A stretch of 64,000 nt of DNA, taken from the NCBI GenBank assembly GCA_965223085.1, contig OZ244981.1, forward strand, positions 3,286,001-3,350,000, read 5' to 3'. Of the stretch, positions 9,334-18,160 are shown piece by piece. How positions within the stretch are numbered: the first letter of the stretch is position 1; each line of letters starts with the position of its first letter. The stretch is from CBDCVO01 sp965223085 (GTDB lineage: Bacteria; Pseudomonadota; Gammaproteobacteria; Ga0077536). The position numbers and the translations under genes were made by a program. Under the pieces are notes generated by a model that was not told where the DNA came from, made no database searches, and saw only the letters and a list, made by a program, of their open reading frames with translations.

Positions 9334-9876
9334 TTAGTTATCCCGCCCAAAACGCACCGTGGTGCCGATCGCGTGCCGTATGGCTTCTTTTGAACCAGCG
9401 AGACCAAATCTTACTTCACGGTATTCGCCAGCCGTTGTAACGTAACGGAAATACACTGTTTTCCTATTCGCCAGGCGGTCGAGCGCTGGCGATTCGATTT
9501 CCCGGTCAATGATAAGACCCAGATCAAATTCTACTTCACGGTCCGTCAATTCACAGTTCTGGCCCGGCACAAAACGATCGGTGGGCGAGCTATTATCGAA
9601 CTGCAGCGTGGGGCAAGCGTCGCTGTTAAATTTAGTGAATGTCGACCCCAATAATAAGCGCAGCACGATGCGATCATTCGTTCGCCTGACGACTTCCAGC
9701 GTTTGTCCGGAGTCGTTTTCCGTATAGGCGATCTGGAATTCGATATCGGGTTCGTAGTCGGCGGGCTCACGAATCTCCCAGGCGGCCTGGGACGGCGACG
9801 CTAGCATCGTCAGCAGTAGCGCAAAAAAGAACCTGGGGGGCGGCAGTCGAAGCGCCGAGCGACGAAACCTCAACAT
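9334..9876 (-). CDS. Secreted protein of unknown function
   Basis: I do not recognise this family. The 180-residue protein has a clear signal peptide: basic N-terminus (LRFRRSALRLPPPR), hydrophobic core FFFALLLTML and an ASPSQA-AW cleavage region around residue 31. The mature part is acidic and beta-rich in character, with two cysteines (in DACPTL and NCEL) that could form a disulfide in the periplasm. It sits between the DUF1820 gene and the FemAB-like gene with about 21-nt gaps on each side, so an operon of envelope-related function is plausible. Confidence 0.75.
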   Translation of the reverse strand: MLRFRRSALRLPPPRFFFALLLTMLASPSQAAWEIREPADYEPDIEFQIAYTENDSGQTLEVVRRTNDRIVLRLLLGSTFTKFNSDACPTLQFDNSSPTDRFVPGQNCELTDREVEFDLGLIIDREIESPALDRLANRKTVYFRYVTTAGEYREVRFGLAGSKEAIRHAIGTTVRFGRDN

Positions 9877-9897
9877 GATTACCGGGTTCGCATCACC

Positions 9898-10233
9898 TTA
9901 CTTGGATTCGCCCTGACCGGGTGTAAACACCGGAAATGGCGTGATTTTCTCACCTTTCGTCGTCGCTTCTGAGATTTTGGCGTGTCCAGATTTATCGACT
10001 TCGTCGATGCGGATGATGGCATGCATTGGCACATAGGTGCGCTTCACGCCGGAAAACTCGCTTTTGAGATTCTCTTCCGAGGGGTCGACGACGACGTTGG
10101 ATTTTTCCCCGAAGATCAAATTTTCGATTTCGACAAAACCGAATAGACCGCTTTGGTGAACGTCGTGGGCGTAGATTTCGTAAATTTTGCCCTGGTTATG
10201 GAACGTAACGCGGTAAGTAGATTTTTTTGACAT
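9898..10233 (-). CDS. DUF1820 family protein
   Basis: Small cytoplasmic protein (111 residues) of the DUF1820 family, a conserved gammaproteobacterial family without known function. It begins MSKKSTYRVTFHNQGKIYEIYA and contains the segment GLFGFVEIENLIFGEKS and the C-terminal VPMHAIIRIDEV, which recalls a small beta-barrel, perhaps RNA- or ligand-binding. The open frame continues 13 codons upstream, but the ATG at 10233 gives the family start. It is likely first in a three-gene minus-strand unit with the secreted protein and the FemAB-like enzyme. Confidence 0.85.
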   Translation of the reverse strand: MSKKSTYRVTFHNQGKIYEIYAHDVHQSGLFGFVEIENLIFGEKSNVVVDPSEENLKSEFSGVKRTYVPMHAIIRIDEVDKSGHAKISEATTKGEKITPFPVFTPGQGESK

Positions 10234-10286
10234 CCGTAATGGTCCAACTGGAATTTGGTGGAATGTTACCATTTATTGACAGCGCG

Positions 10287-11021
10287 CTAGTCGGCAATTT
10301 CGATGGTGTGATAGGGATCGAAACCGTCGATGATCTGGTGACCGACGTATCCGCGCGGATTACAAACGATGCGGGTATTGCCGTGGTAGTAGTCCGAACG
10401 ATGGTGTACATGGCCATGTATCCACAAGTCGATCTCATGCTCATCGACTAAGTCGTGGAGGTTGTTGCAATACGCCGCCTGCAAGCTTCGGGTGTTGTCC
10501 TTATTCCAACTTGCGGGGCTGGGGGCGTGGTGGGTGATCACGACATTGGCGCCTGTGTGGGGCGTGGCCAAGGCACTGCGCAACCAGTGCTCCGCAGCCC
10601 GGTTTCGATTAAGGATGTCACTATGTTCGAGGGGGCGCATATTGCATTGGATTTGATAATAATCGTTGAGCAAATTTTTGGCGTTCTCCATAACCTCGGC
10701 ATTTTCTTGTTCGAAATTTGTCCACAAGGTCGCGCCTAAAAACCGCACACCGTCGATGACGAGCTCACTGCGTTCGAGCAAATGAATACCGCGCGCCGCA
10801 CAAGCGCCGCGGAGCTGAATAAGCGTATGCGTGAGATCTCCGCTGTAGTATTCGTGATTGCCTAAGACGTAGATCACCGGGCACGGGCTTTGCGCCAGCC
10901 ACGGCAGCGCTTGGGTGCCGACGCCGATGTCGCCAGCGGCGATGAGCACATCAGCATTCGTACGCGGCCAGTCCAAGGGACCAAATTCTAAGTGAATATC
11001 TGAAAAATATTGAATTATCAA
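10287..11021 (-). CDS. Calcineurin-like metallophosphoesterase
   Basis: Predicted dinuclear-metal phosphoesterase; the substrate (nucleotide, phospholipid or phosphoprotein) is unknown. The 244 residues show every metal motif in order: FSDIHLEF (Asp8, His10), AAGDIG, LGNHEYY, ITHHAPSP and the C-terminal WIHGHVHHRSDY. It starts at TTG (ATAATTCAATATTTT follows), with no strong ribosome-binding site; no in-frame ATG precedes the first metal motif. It lies divergent from ftsK. Confidence 0.88.
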   Translation of the reverse strand: MIIQYFSDIHLEFGPLDWPRTNADVLIAAGDIGVGTQALPWLAQSPCPVIYVLGNHEYYSGDLTHTLIQLRGACAARGIHLLERSELVIDGVRFLGATLWTNFEQENAEVMENAKNLLNDYYQIQCNMRPLEHSDILNRNRAAEHWLRSALATPHTGANVVITHHAPSPASWNKDNTRSLQAAYCNNLHDLVDEHEIDLWIHGHVHHRSDYYHGNTRIVCNPRGYVGHQIIDGFDPYHTIEIAD

Positions 11022-11112
11022 GGTGGTAACGCCGTTTTCAGAATCAGAATCGCACTATTTTGAGATCGTGATACGGCGTCCTCCTAGCGCGCCTGGTGGT
11101 TTTGCAATAGCT

Positions 11113-11142
11113 TTGGCGTTATGATGGCATTTGTCTTAAATA
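11113..11142 (+). promoter_or_regulatory. Possible sigma-70 promoter of ftsK
   Basis: TTGGCG at 11113-11118 and TAAATA at 11137-11142 are separated by 18 nt, and lie about 45 nt before the ftsK ATG in an AT-rich patch. Match to consensus is only moderate (4 of 6 and 4-5 of 6), so this is a weak inference. Confidence 0.25.
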
Positions 11143-11187
11143 ACATTATCTTATCCAGTTATTTCAATTCCAATTCGAGGCCAAGCC

Positions 11188-13491
11188 ATGGCTCAAGCAG
11201 TGCGCCGCCGCCTACCGCCGTCCGATCCCATAAGCCTGCAATTATGGCAACGCTTGAAAGAGGGGGTTTTCATTATTCTCGGGGGAATCGCTATCTTCGT
11301 GTTGGTCGCCCTATGGACCTATCACCAAGGCGATCCAGCCTGGTCCCATACCGGCGCCGGCGGAGAGATCCATAATCGAGGCGGCGTGTTTGGTGCTTGG
11401 CTGTCTGACATTCTACTTTACCTTTTCGGCCGCTTTGCGTATTTGTTTCCTTTTATGATCGCCTACGGCGGGTGGATGCTGTTTCGCGAGACCGTCGATG
11501 CGGAGTGGCCTCACTACTTGCGCTGGGGTATTCGCGCGGCGGGTTTAGCCTTGACCTTGGCGTTCGGTTGCGCCTTGTGTTGGGTGCGCTACTACGCCAG
11601 TTTCCCGACTTTACCGCATCACGCGGGCGGCATCGTAGGCGCCGTTGTGGGCGAGGCTGTGTTCGGCATTTTTGGCCACACCGGCGGCATTTTGTTAATG
11701 GTCGCGGTGTTTCTTACCGGCGTTACTTTATTCACACACCTTTCGTGGGTGTGGTTAATGGAAACGACTGGGCGAATTACCTTGGAGGTTTGCGCACGTT
11801 TAAGGCAGTGCGTAGGCCAATGCATTGATTATGTTCAGGCGGTGCACGCACGACGCGCGCGCGCGGCCGTGCTTAAAGAAGAAAACGAACGCATCGAACA
11901 GCGCGCGCCTGTGCATATCGAACATAAAATGACACCCATCAAGCCGAGCGAACGCGTGGAGGCGGAGAAACAAGTTATCTTGTTCGATGAACCGCGTGGT
12001 TCTACGCTCCCGAAGTTGAACTTGCTCGACGTGCCGACTTCGAACGGCCCTGCCTATGCGGACGAAACGCTGGAAGCGATGTCGCGCCTAGTCGAGTTGA
12101 AATTGAAAGACTTCGGCATCGAGGTCGAGGTCGTGGCCGTTTATCCCGGTCCCGTGATCACACGTTTCGAGTTGATGCCGGCACCAGGTATCAAAGTAAG
12201 TCGAATCACGAACTTGGCGAAAGATCTCGCACGTTCGCTCTCGAAAGTGAGTGTCCGCGTCGTGGAAGTGATCCCAGGTAAATCGGTGGTGGGTTTGGAA
12301 ATACCGAATGAGGATCGTGAGCTCGTGACGTTAAGCGAGATCCTCACAGCACGTGCCTACGAAGAAAGTCACTCGAAACTCACCCTCGCCCTCGGCAAGG
12401 ACATCGCCGGCGCGCCGACGGTGGTGGATTTAGGGCGCATGCCGCACTTGCTCGTTGCGGGCACGACCGGTGCGGGCAAGTCGGTTGCCCTCAACGCGAT
12501 GATATTAAGCTTGCTCTACAAGTCGACCGCTGCAGATGTGCGCTTGATCATGATCGACCCAAAAATGTTGGAACTGTCGGTCTACGAAGGGATCCCACAC
12601 CTCTTAGCGCCCGTCGTGACCGACATGAAAGAGGCCGCCAACGCGCTGCGTTGGTGTGTGGCGGAGATGGAGCGCCGCTACCAACTCATGGCGGCACTTG
12701 GGGTGCGTAACATCGCCGGATTTAACCGCAAAGTAAAAGATGCTGGTGAACGCGGCAACCCGATCCCCGATCCCCTTCTCGAAGCTGATTTGGCCGAAGG
12801 CGGGGAAACTGCGCCTTTAGTCACGCTCCCCTACATCGTTGTAATCGTCGACGAGCTCGCCGACATGATGATGACGGTCGGCAAAAAGGTCGAAGAGTTA
12901 ATCGCGCGTTTGGCGCAGAAAGCGCGCGCGGCTGGTATTCATTTAGTGCTTGCTACCCAACGCCCTTCGGTCGACGTAATAACCGGATTGATCAAAGCGA
13001 ATATTCCTTCGCGGATCGCGTTTCAAGTTTCTTCGCGGGTCGATTCTCGTACGATTCTCGATCAAATGGGCGCGGAGAATTTATTGGGTCACGGGGACAT
13101 GCTCTATTTGCCGCCGGGAACCGCGGTACCGCAACGGGTTCACGGCGCCTTTGTCTCTGATCAAGAAGTTCACAAGGTCGTCGATGCGCTTAAAACTGTC
13201 GGCGAGCCGGATTACGTCGATGCGATCGTTGAGGAACCGCGGGACGGTGAGGCGCATGGTTTTGGCGTTACGGCTGAGCTGGCCGCAGAAGTAGACGAAT
13301 TCTATGACACAGCGGTAAGAATCGTGACCGAGACGCGGCGCGCCTCTATATCGGGGATCCAGCGTCACCTCAAAATCGGCTACAACCGCGCGGCGCGCAT
13401 GGTCGAAGAAATGGAACGAGCAGGTGTCGTTGGTGAGCTGCAATCCAACGGCACGCGGGAAGTGCTCGCGCCACCGCCACCAGACTGCTAG
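11188..13491 (+). CDS. ftsK: DNA translocase FtsK
   Basis: Septum-anchored hexameric motor that pumps chromosomal DNA and activates XerCD recombination at dif. The 767-residue protein has four hydrophobic N-terminal helices (about 30-190), a short linker (about 190-270), then the motor: Walker A GTTGAGKS at 425-432, Walker B IVVIVDELADMMM, and a C-terminal winged-helix gamma domain (about 700-760, with TETRRASISGIQRHLKIGYN). The linker is short compared with E. coli FtsK. GAGG lies 7 nt before the ATG. In Pseudomonas the next gene is lolA; here it is separated from lolA by about 37 kb. Confidence 0.97.
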   Translation: MAQAVRRRLPPSDPISLQLWQRLKEGVFIILGGIAIFVLVALWTYHQGDPAWSHTGAGGEIHNRGGVFGAWLSDILLYLFGRFAYLFPFMIAYGGWMLFRETVDAEWPHYLRWGIRAAGLALTLAFGCALCWVRYYASFPTLPHHAGGIVGAVVGEAVFGIFGHTGGILLMVAVFLTGVTLFTHLSWVWLMETTGRITLEVCARLRQCVGQCIDYVQAVHARRARAAVLKEENERIEQRAPVHIEHKMTPIKPSERVEAEKQVILFDEPRGSTLPKLNLLDVPTSNGPAYADETLEAMSRLVELKLKDFGIEVEVVAVYPGPVITRFELMPAPGIKVSRITNLAKDLARSLSKVSVRVVEVIPGKSVVGLEIPNEDRELVTLSEILTARAYEESHSKLTLALGKDIAGAPTVVDLGRMPHLLVAGTTGAGKSVALNAMILSLLYKSTAADVRLIMIDPKMLELSVYEGIPHLLAPVVTDMKEAANALRWCVAEMERRYQLMAALGVRNIAGFNRKVKDAGERGNPIPDPLLEADLAEGGETAPLVTLPYIVVIVDELADMMMTVGKKVEELIARLAQKARAAGIHLVLATQRPSVDVITGLIKANIPSRIAFQVSSRVDSRTILDQMGAENLLGHGDMLYLPPGTAVPQRVHGAFVSDQEVHKVVDALKTVGEPDYVDAIVEEPRDGEAHGFGVTAELAAEVDEFYDTAVRIVTETRRASISGIQRHLKIGYNRAARMVEEMERAGVVGELQSNGTREVLAPPPPDC

Positions 13492-13495
13492 CTGT

Positions 13496-15094
13496 TTATG
13501 AACTGCACGAGAGCATGGAGCAGCCGGGGCGGGTACGGGCCCAATCCGGACGCTTCCGTGCGTAGTGCTCCTGCTTTGGTTGTTCGTCGTAAGGGTGACG
13601 CAGCACCTCGAGCAAATCGCTAATGGCTTTGTGCTCGCCGCGTTCGGCGCTATCGATGGCGAGTTGGGCGAGGTAGTTACGTAACACGTATTTCGGATTG
13701 ATCCGCTGCATCGCCGCGCGCCGCACCGCCGCGGGACGTTTGTCGTCTGCTAGGCGTCGCTGATAGGCTGCGAGCCACTGGATCCAACGAGCGCGTAAGG
13801 CGGGCGTGATGGCTTGGAGTGTGTAGAACGCAGGTTCGATCCCCGCGAGTGGATTTGCGTCGTTGCTCGGTTCCACCGCCAGCTCAGCTAAGGCTCGAAA
13901 AAAAATCGTCATATCGGTCTCGGCTGCGGGCAACAGCGAGATCAACTCGTCTATGAGCTGTTGGTCTTCATTATCCGCATGGCTTACCTCGAGTCCGAGT
14001 TTGGCGCGCATCATATCGCGGTAATCACATTTATACTGTTGGGCGCACGCCGTAATGATCGCCTCCAGCGGTTCGGTCGCGTTAATTAAAGGATAGATCG
14101 CATTCGCGAGTTGCACGAGATTCCATACTGCAACTTGCCCTTGTTGGCCGAAACGATAGCGGCGCCCCCGCGCGTCGGTCGTGTTTGGCGTCCAATTCGG
14201 ATCGTAATCTTCTAGCCAGCCGTACGGGCCGTAGTCGATCGTTAAACCGAGAACGGACATATTGTCGGTATTCATAACGCCATGAACAAAACCGACTCGC
14301 AGCCACTCCACGATCATCTTACGGGTGCGAGTGCATACTTCCTCGAACCAAGCTAAGTAAGTTTCTGTCGCGGGCGCGCCGAGCTCGGGGAAGTCCGTTC
14401 GAATCGTGAAGTCGGCGAGTTTGCGCAAAGTCTCAACGTCGCCACGGGCCGCGAAAATCTCGAAATTACCAAAGCGAACAAAGCTCGGGGCGACTCGGCA
14501 CAAGATGGCCCCCGGTTCTGCGCGGGGGTGGCCGTCGTAGAACATGTCGCGTATGACGGTTTCTCCGCTGGCGATAAGGCTCAACGCGCGCGTCGTCGGC
14601 ACGCCCAAATAGTGCATCGCTTCGCTGCACAAAAATTCACGCACCGATGATCGCATAACCGCCAGGCCATCGGCGCTGCGCGAGTAAGGTGTACGTCCTG
14701 CACCTTTTAATTGCAGGGCCCAACGTTCGCCTTTTGCATTGATGATTTCGCCCAAATTAATGGCCCGACCGTCGCCGAGCTGGCCGGCCCAGTGACCAAA
14801 TTGATGGCCGCCGTAACACATCGCGTAAGGCCCCATGGCGGGCAGGAGTCGATTGCCACTGAACGTCGCGACAAAGTCTTCCGAACAGCACACCGCTGGA
14901 TCCAAATCGAGCAGGGTCGCGACGTCTGCTGAGAATGCAAGCAGACGTGGTGCTGCCACCGGTGTCGGCGTGACGCGTGAGTAACACGCCCCCTGAACTT
15001 CGCGGCAGAAGTTCTCTGTGGCGGGATCGGCAGGCAACTCGCCCACGAAACGGTTGTCGAAGTTCCAAGTGGCTAGCATGGCTGCTGACATCAT
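13496..15094 (-). CDS. selO: Protein adenylyltransferase SelO (YdiU)
   Basis: Pseudokinase-fold enzyme that AMPylates proteins, linked in E. coli to redox-stress signalling. The 532 residues include the family blocks MCYGGHQFGHWAGQLGDGRA, LQLKGAGRTPYSR, SSVREFLCSEAMHYL, and GVMNTDNMSVLGLTIDYGPYG for ATP/metal binding. The C-terminus ends in SCSS, so Cys530 occupies the place where vertebrate SELENOO carries selenocysteine three residues from the end. ATG 15094 is used; ATG 15079 is also in frame. It is convergent with ftsK, the two stops being about 5 nt apart. Confidence 0.94.
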   Translation of the reverse strand: MMSAAMLATWNFDNRFVGELPADPATENFCREVQGACYSRVTPTPVAAPRLLAFSADVATLLDLDPAVCCSEDFVATFSGNRLLPAMGPYAMCYGGHQFGHWAGQLGDGRAINLGEIINAKGERWALQLKGAGRTPYSRSADGLAVMRSSVREFLCSEAMHYLGVPTTRALSLIASGETVIRDMFYDGHPRAEPGAILCRVAPSFVRFGNFEIFAARGDVETLRKLADFTIRTDFPELGAPATETYLAWFEEVCTRTRKMIVEWLRVGFVHGVMNTDNMSVLGLTIDYGPYGWLEDYDPNWTPNTTDARGRRYRFGQQGQVAVWNLVQLANAIYPLINATEPLEAIITACAQQYKCDYRDMMRAKLGLEVSHADNEDQQLIDELISLLPAAETDMTIFFRALAELAVEPSNDANPLAGIEPAFYTLQAITPALRARWIQWLAAYQRRLADDKRPAAVRRAAMQRINPKYVLRNYLAQLAIDSAERGEHKAISDLLEVLRHPYDEQPKQEHYARKRPDWARTRPGCSMLSCSS

Positions 15095-15366
15095 AGTCGA
15101 TCTGGAACGCCCATGCGGGCGCTTGCAAAGTATTCTAGCGTCTGGCTGTAGTGGCTGCAGGTAAGCGATTCACAGCGCGAGCTCGGCACGCGATGCTGAG
15201 CGATTGCGCCGACTAGGCGTGTGCCAAGGCCGGCGGGAAGTGGCGCGGCGAATAATGCCCAGTCGCGCTGTCGCAATGAGGATGCCGTGACTGACTTTAG
15301 CGTCTGTTGTGCTGACTATAGTGGTATTCGATCCGAACGGGGCGAGCATGCTGGTGTCGAGCGCAA

Positions 15367-15867
15367 CTACAATTGGTCTTTGAATTCCGGGATCTCGTCT
15401 TCAGGAAACCATAGATGAATGTTTTTTTCCTCAAACAAGGTTTCCTGGCTATCGATTTTCCATTTCTCGCCGGACACCACCACGCGATAGAGCTCGAATT
15501 CGGTGCTTCCTTGGTTGTTGAACATATCAGATGCCTTGAGAACGTTGGGTACGACGGCGCGCTGTTTGCAGTTGACGTCATCGCCGTCCACATGCGCTGC
15601 ACGTACGTCAAGATCGCCAATCTTTACATCGCCGAGATTGAACAGTGCTTTTTGTTCGCCGGCCCACATATCGCGTGGTTTGCCGTCCGTCATCGTGGCG
15701 CTAACAAAGTCATACGCTTGTTCGAAACGATGTTCTTTCATCGCTAGGAGATAGCCATGAACGGCCGCCCGAGGTGCAGCACCATCAGCGCAGAGTTCCG
15801 CACTAACGGAGCGTAGCGTCGCGCTGAGCAGCACGGCGGTAATGATGGCGTAGAGCAAGTTTTGCAT
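15367..15867 (-). CDS. Secreted protein of unknown function
   Basis: A 166-residue predicted periplasmic protein. ATG at 15867 is preceded by an excellent AGGAGG 7 nt upstream, so the longer open frame is rejected. Residues 1-24 form a signal peptide (LLYAIITAVLLSATLRSVSA), followed by a domain with AAVHGYLLAMKEHRFEQAYDFVSATMTDGK that resembles DUF4864/NTF2-like secreted proteins with a cone fold, ending in a hydrophilic acidic tail. Two cysteines could pair. It lies 65 nt downstream of the VOC gene on the same strand. Confidence 0.75.
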   Translation of the reverse strand: MQNLLYAIITAVLLSATLRSVSAELCADGAAPRAAVHGYLLAMKEHRFEQAYDFVSATMTDGKPRDMWAGEQKALFNLGDVKIGDLDVRAAHVDGDDVNCKQRAVVPNVLKASDMFNNQGSTEFELYRVVVSGEKWKIDSQETLFEEKNIHLWFPEDEIPEFKDQL

Positions 15868-15932
15868 CGCGAATCCTCCTAACGTGGGGGTGGGGATGCA
15901 GCGGGCATGATTGAGGTGCTGCGCCGACTCGC

Positions 15933-16328
15933 TTAGGCGCGTTGCACGAATTCGACGATATTGTCGTCCGGATCCCGGACCATGGCGACGGTAACTCCCG
16001 GCATGAGTTCTTGTCGCGGCCATTCGAACGATATACCGGCTCGTTCGCATGCACTACAGACCTCCTCGATGTTGCTGACCTGGAACGTCAGGTAGCGGAA
16101 ACCGAGCGCGGTATCTAAGCCCAAAGCGCCTTTCGGGGGGACGGTTTTCGGATCGATAAGCTTGATAAAGCTATCGCCGAAGCTCAATCGATGCATGAGA
16201 CCAAAGGGCAACGGCGTTTCGCCGATTTTCTCCAAACCCAATAAGTTTTGGTAAAACGCTAGACTTTGTCGAATGTCTTTCACAATGATACCGAGATCGA
16301 CCGCGTTCTTCGCCGCTTTCATGACCAT
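15933..16328 (-). CDS. VOC (glyoxalase/bleomycin resistance) family protein
   Basis: Single-domain or paired vicinal-oxygen-chelate protein of 131 residues; reaction unknown. The N-terminal half shows DLGIIVKDIRQSLAFYQNLLGLEKIGETPLPFG-type VOC features and the C-terminal half ends in the typical DPDDNIVEFVQ metal-ligand motif. Start chosen at ATG 16328 because a GAGGAGG element lies 7 nt upstream; an upstream TTG would place the element too close. The gene overlaps head-on with the upstream region of the degraded srkA gene. Confidence 0.85.
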   Translation of the reverse strand: MVMKAAKNAVDLGIIVKDIRQSLAFYQNLLGLEKIGETPLPFGLMHRLSFGDSFIKLIDPKTVPPKGALGLDTALGFRYLTFQVSNIEEVCSACERAGISFEWPRQELMPGVTVAMVRDPDDNIVEFVQRA

Positions 16329-16409
16329 GTTCAAACCTCCTCAGCGGCTTGTTCGCCACGCCGCGCTTTGTTAACGTGCAGATCAGTGCACTCCCCGTAC
16401 CATAAACCT

Positions 16410-16718
16410 ATGGTAACCGACACCACGCCTTTTGCCGATTTAGACCCCGACCGAATGTTGGATGCGGTCGAATCCTGCGGTTTGGTCCGCGACAGTCGAT
16501 TTGCCGCCCTCAATAACTACGAGAACCGGGTTTATCAGGTTGGCGTCGACGACGGTGAACCAATTATCGCGAAATTCTATCGACCACGGCGCTGGCAAGC
16601 CCCGGCGTTTCCGATTACTTTCCCATGGTTTAATACGCCGCGCTATTGGGAGGAGCGTGTGCTTGAATTGCGTGAGCAAATCGCGGCGATGCAGGAGCCG
16701 CCGCTAGGTCACGACTGA
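16410..16718 (+). pseudogene. srkA: Stress response kinase A remnant with internal deletion
   Basis: The first ~62 codons (ATG 16410) match the N-terminus of SrkA/YihE: DLDPDRMLDAVESCGL, LNNYENRVYQVG, AKFYRPRRW with ATP-site Lys55. From residue ~63 the protein continues with what looks like the extreme C-terminus of the same family: AFPITFPWFNTPRYWEE, LREQIAAMQEPPL. The middle ~220 residues of the ~325-residue kinase, including the catalytic loop, are missing. The reading frame is kept across the junction at RRW. An in-frame deletion between short similar sequences is the simplest inference. A product of 102 residues could be made but cannot be a kinase. Confidence 0.75.
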
Positions 16719-16734
16719 GCTTGGCCGGGTCTGC

Positions 16735-17295
16735 TCAACGTCCGATTAAAGACAGAAATTCACGCCGCGTATCCGCGTCGGTTTTGATCGAGCCGCGCAG
16801 CGCGGATGTCGCCGTTGCGGTGCCGGTATGGCGGACGCCGCGGGACTCCATGCACATGTGCCGACATTCCAGCACCACCGCGACGCCCAGAGGTTGCAAA
16901 TGTGAGTCGAGCGCGTCAGCTATTTGATTCGTCAATCGTTCTTGCACCTGCAAGCGTCGTGCGAACATCTCGACTAAGCGTGAAATTTTCGACAAACCTA
17001 AAATTTTTTTTTCCGGCACATAACCAACATGTGCTTTGCCGAAAAAGGGGGCGAGATGATGCTCGCATAACGAATAGACCGGAATATCCCGCACGATAAC
17101 CATTTCATCCACCCGTTCGGCACCGTCTTCAAACACTTTGAGAAGGTCTTCTGGTTTTTGCCGATAGCCCTGGGTATATTCTGCCAGCGCGTTCAAAAAA
17201 CGCGCCGGCGTCTCTTGCAAGCCCTCACGTTCCGGGTCTTCACCAATATAGGTGAGGAGGCGTTTGACGGCAGCTAGTTCTTCTGCTCCGTACAT
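16735..17295 (-). CDS. folE: GTP cyclohydrolase I (type IA)
   Basis: Converts GTP to dihydroneopterin triphosphate, the first step of folate and tetrahydropterin synthesis. The 186-residue protein has the zinc-binding residues in VYSLCEHHLAPF and ECRHMCMESRG, the core GKAHVGYVPEKKILGLSKISRLVEMFARRLQVQERLTNQI split over residues ~93-130, and the C-terminal SALRG. Length is near the usual 185-220. ATG at 17295. It is convergent with the srkA remnant. A zinc-independent FolE2 is ruled out by the Cys/His set. Confidence 0.96.
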   Translation of the reverse strand: MYGAEELAAVKRLLTYIGEDPEREGLQETPARFLNALAEYTQGYRQKPEDLLKVFEDGAERVDEMVIVRDIPVYSLCEHHLAPFFGKAHVGYVPEKKILGLSKISRLVEMFARRLQVQERLTNQIADALDSHLQPLGVAVVLECRHMCMESRGVRHTGTATATSALRGSIKTDADTRREFLSLIGR

Positions 17296-17385
17296 ACTTG
17301 TTATCTCTGGTGTCTAGCGTGTTACTCGCGGTCCTCGATTATGCCCGATCGAGCGCCTGGGATCAGGCGTGGTCCGCTTACGCGG

Positions 17386-17391
17386 TATAAT
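17386..17391 (+). promoter_or_regulatory. Possible -10 element for the GST pair
   Basis: A consensus TATAAT lies 31 nt upstream of the ATG at 17423. No recognisable -35 hexamer sits at 16-18 nt spacing, so the call rests on the -10 match and position alone. Confidence 0.3.
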
Positions 17392-17422
17392 CCACTATGA
17401 AGCAAACGACCGGGGTCTGGTG

Positions 17423-18160
17423 ATGAAGCTCTTCTATTCACCATTTCATACTTTCATCCACAAGGTCTTAGTGTCTATTCACGAGGCCGAATTGTGGGAA
17501 CGAACTGAATTTGTCGCTACCTATCCGTTCAAGAATCGCAGCGGCGAAGACCAAGGCGAGGCGTATTCGATCGCCGCGATCAATCCCTTGAACAAAGTGC
17601 CAACATTGGCGCTCGACGATGGCCAAGTGGTGTATGGCAGCCAGGCGATTGTCGAGTGCGTAGACAGCATCGGCAGCGGGCCGTGCCTCTACCCCGTGGC
17701 CGGCACTGAACGCTGGGAGGCGCTGACGCGTTTGGCGCTGGCCGACACCATGTTTGAGACGACCGTTATGCTCGTCATGGAGGGGTGGCTGCCCGCCGAG
17801 CAGCAGCGGCTTGCGACTTACAAATGGATATGGCCGAAGATTATTAGCGGTCTGGATCGCTTTGAGTGGTACTGTGAGCAAGGTTTCGAGCGCTTCGATA
17901 TCGGCCATGCGGCAATGTTGCATGCGCTGAGCTACATGGATTTTCGCGCCCAGTTCTACGGTGCGTCTGATCCCGTGCATCCCGATTTTGATTGCTTCGA
18001 TCAGCGCCCACATCTGCGCGCCTGGTGGCAAGAGGCCTGTTCACGCCCTTCAGTGGTGGCGCACTATAATGTGGATTTCAGCGGCGACGATAGCGCGACC
18101 CATTGTCAGCACCACGTGCGGGAAGTCTTGACGTTGCAAGGCGAGCATGGCACGCGATGA
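17423..18160 (+). CDS. Glutathione S-transferase family protein
   Basis: Predicted soluble glutathione-dependent enzyme, 245 residues, starting MKLFYSPFHTFIHKVLVSIHE. The N-terminal thioredoxin fold contains the cis-proline and glutathione contacts NPLNKVPTLALDDG and QAIVECVDS; the rest is the all-helical C domain with ALSYMDFRAQF. The open frame runs 18 codons further upstream without family similarity. The next GST gene starts within its stop codon (ATGA), so the two are coupled and may act in the same pathway. Substrate unknown. Confidence 0.87.
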   Translation: MKLFYSPFHTFIHKVLVSIHEAELWERTEFVATYPFKNRSGEDQGEAYSIAAINPLNKVPTLALDDGQVVYGSQAIVECVDSIGSGPCLYPVAGTERWEALTRLALADTMFETTVMLVMEGWLPAEQQRLATYKWIWPKIISGLDRFEWYCEQGFERFDIGHAAMLHALSYMDFRAQFYGASDPVHPDFDCFDQRPHLRAWWQEACSRPSVVAHYNVDFSGDDSATHCQHHVREVLTLQGEHGTR

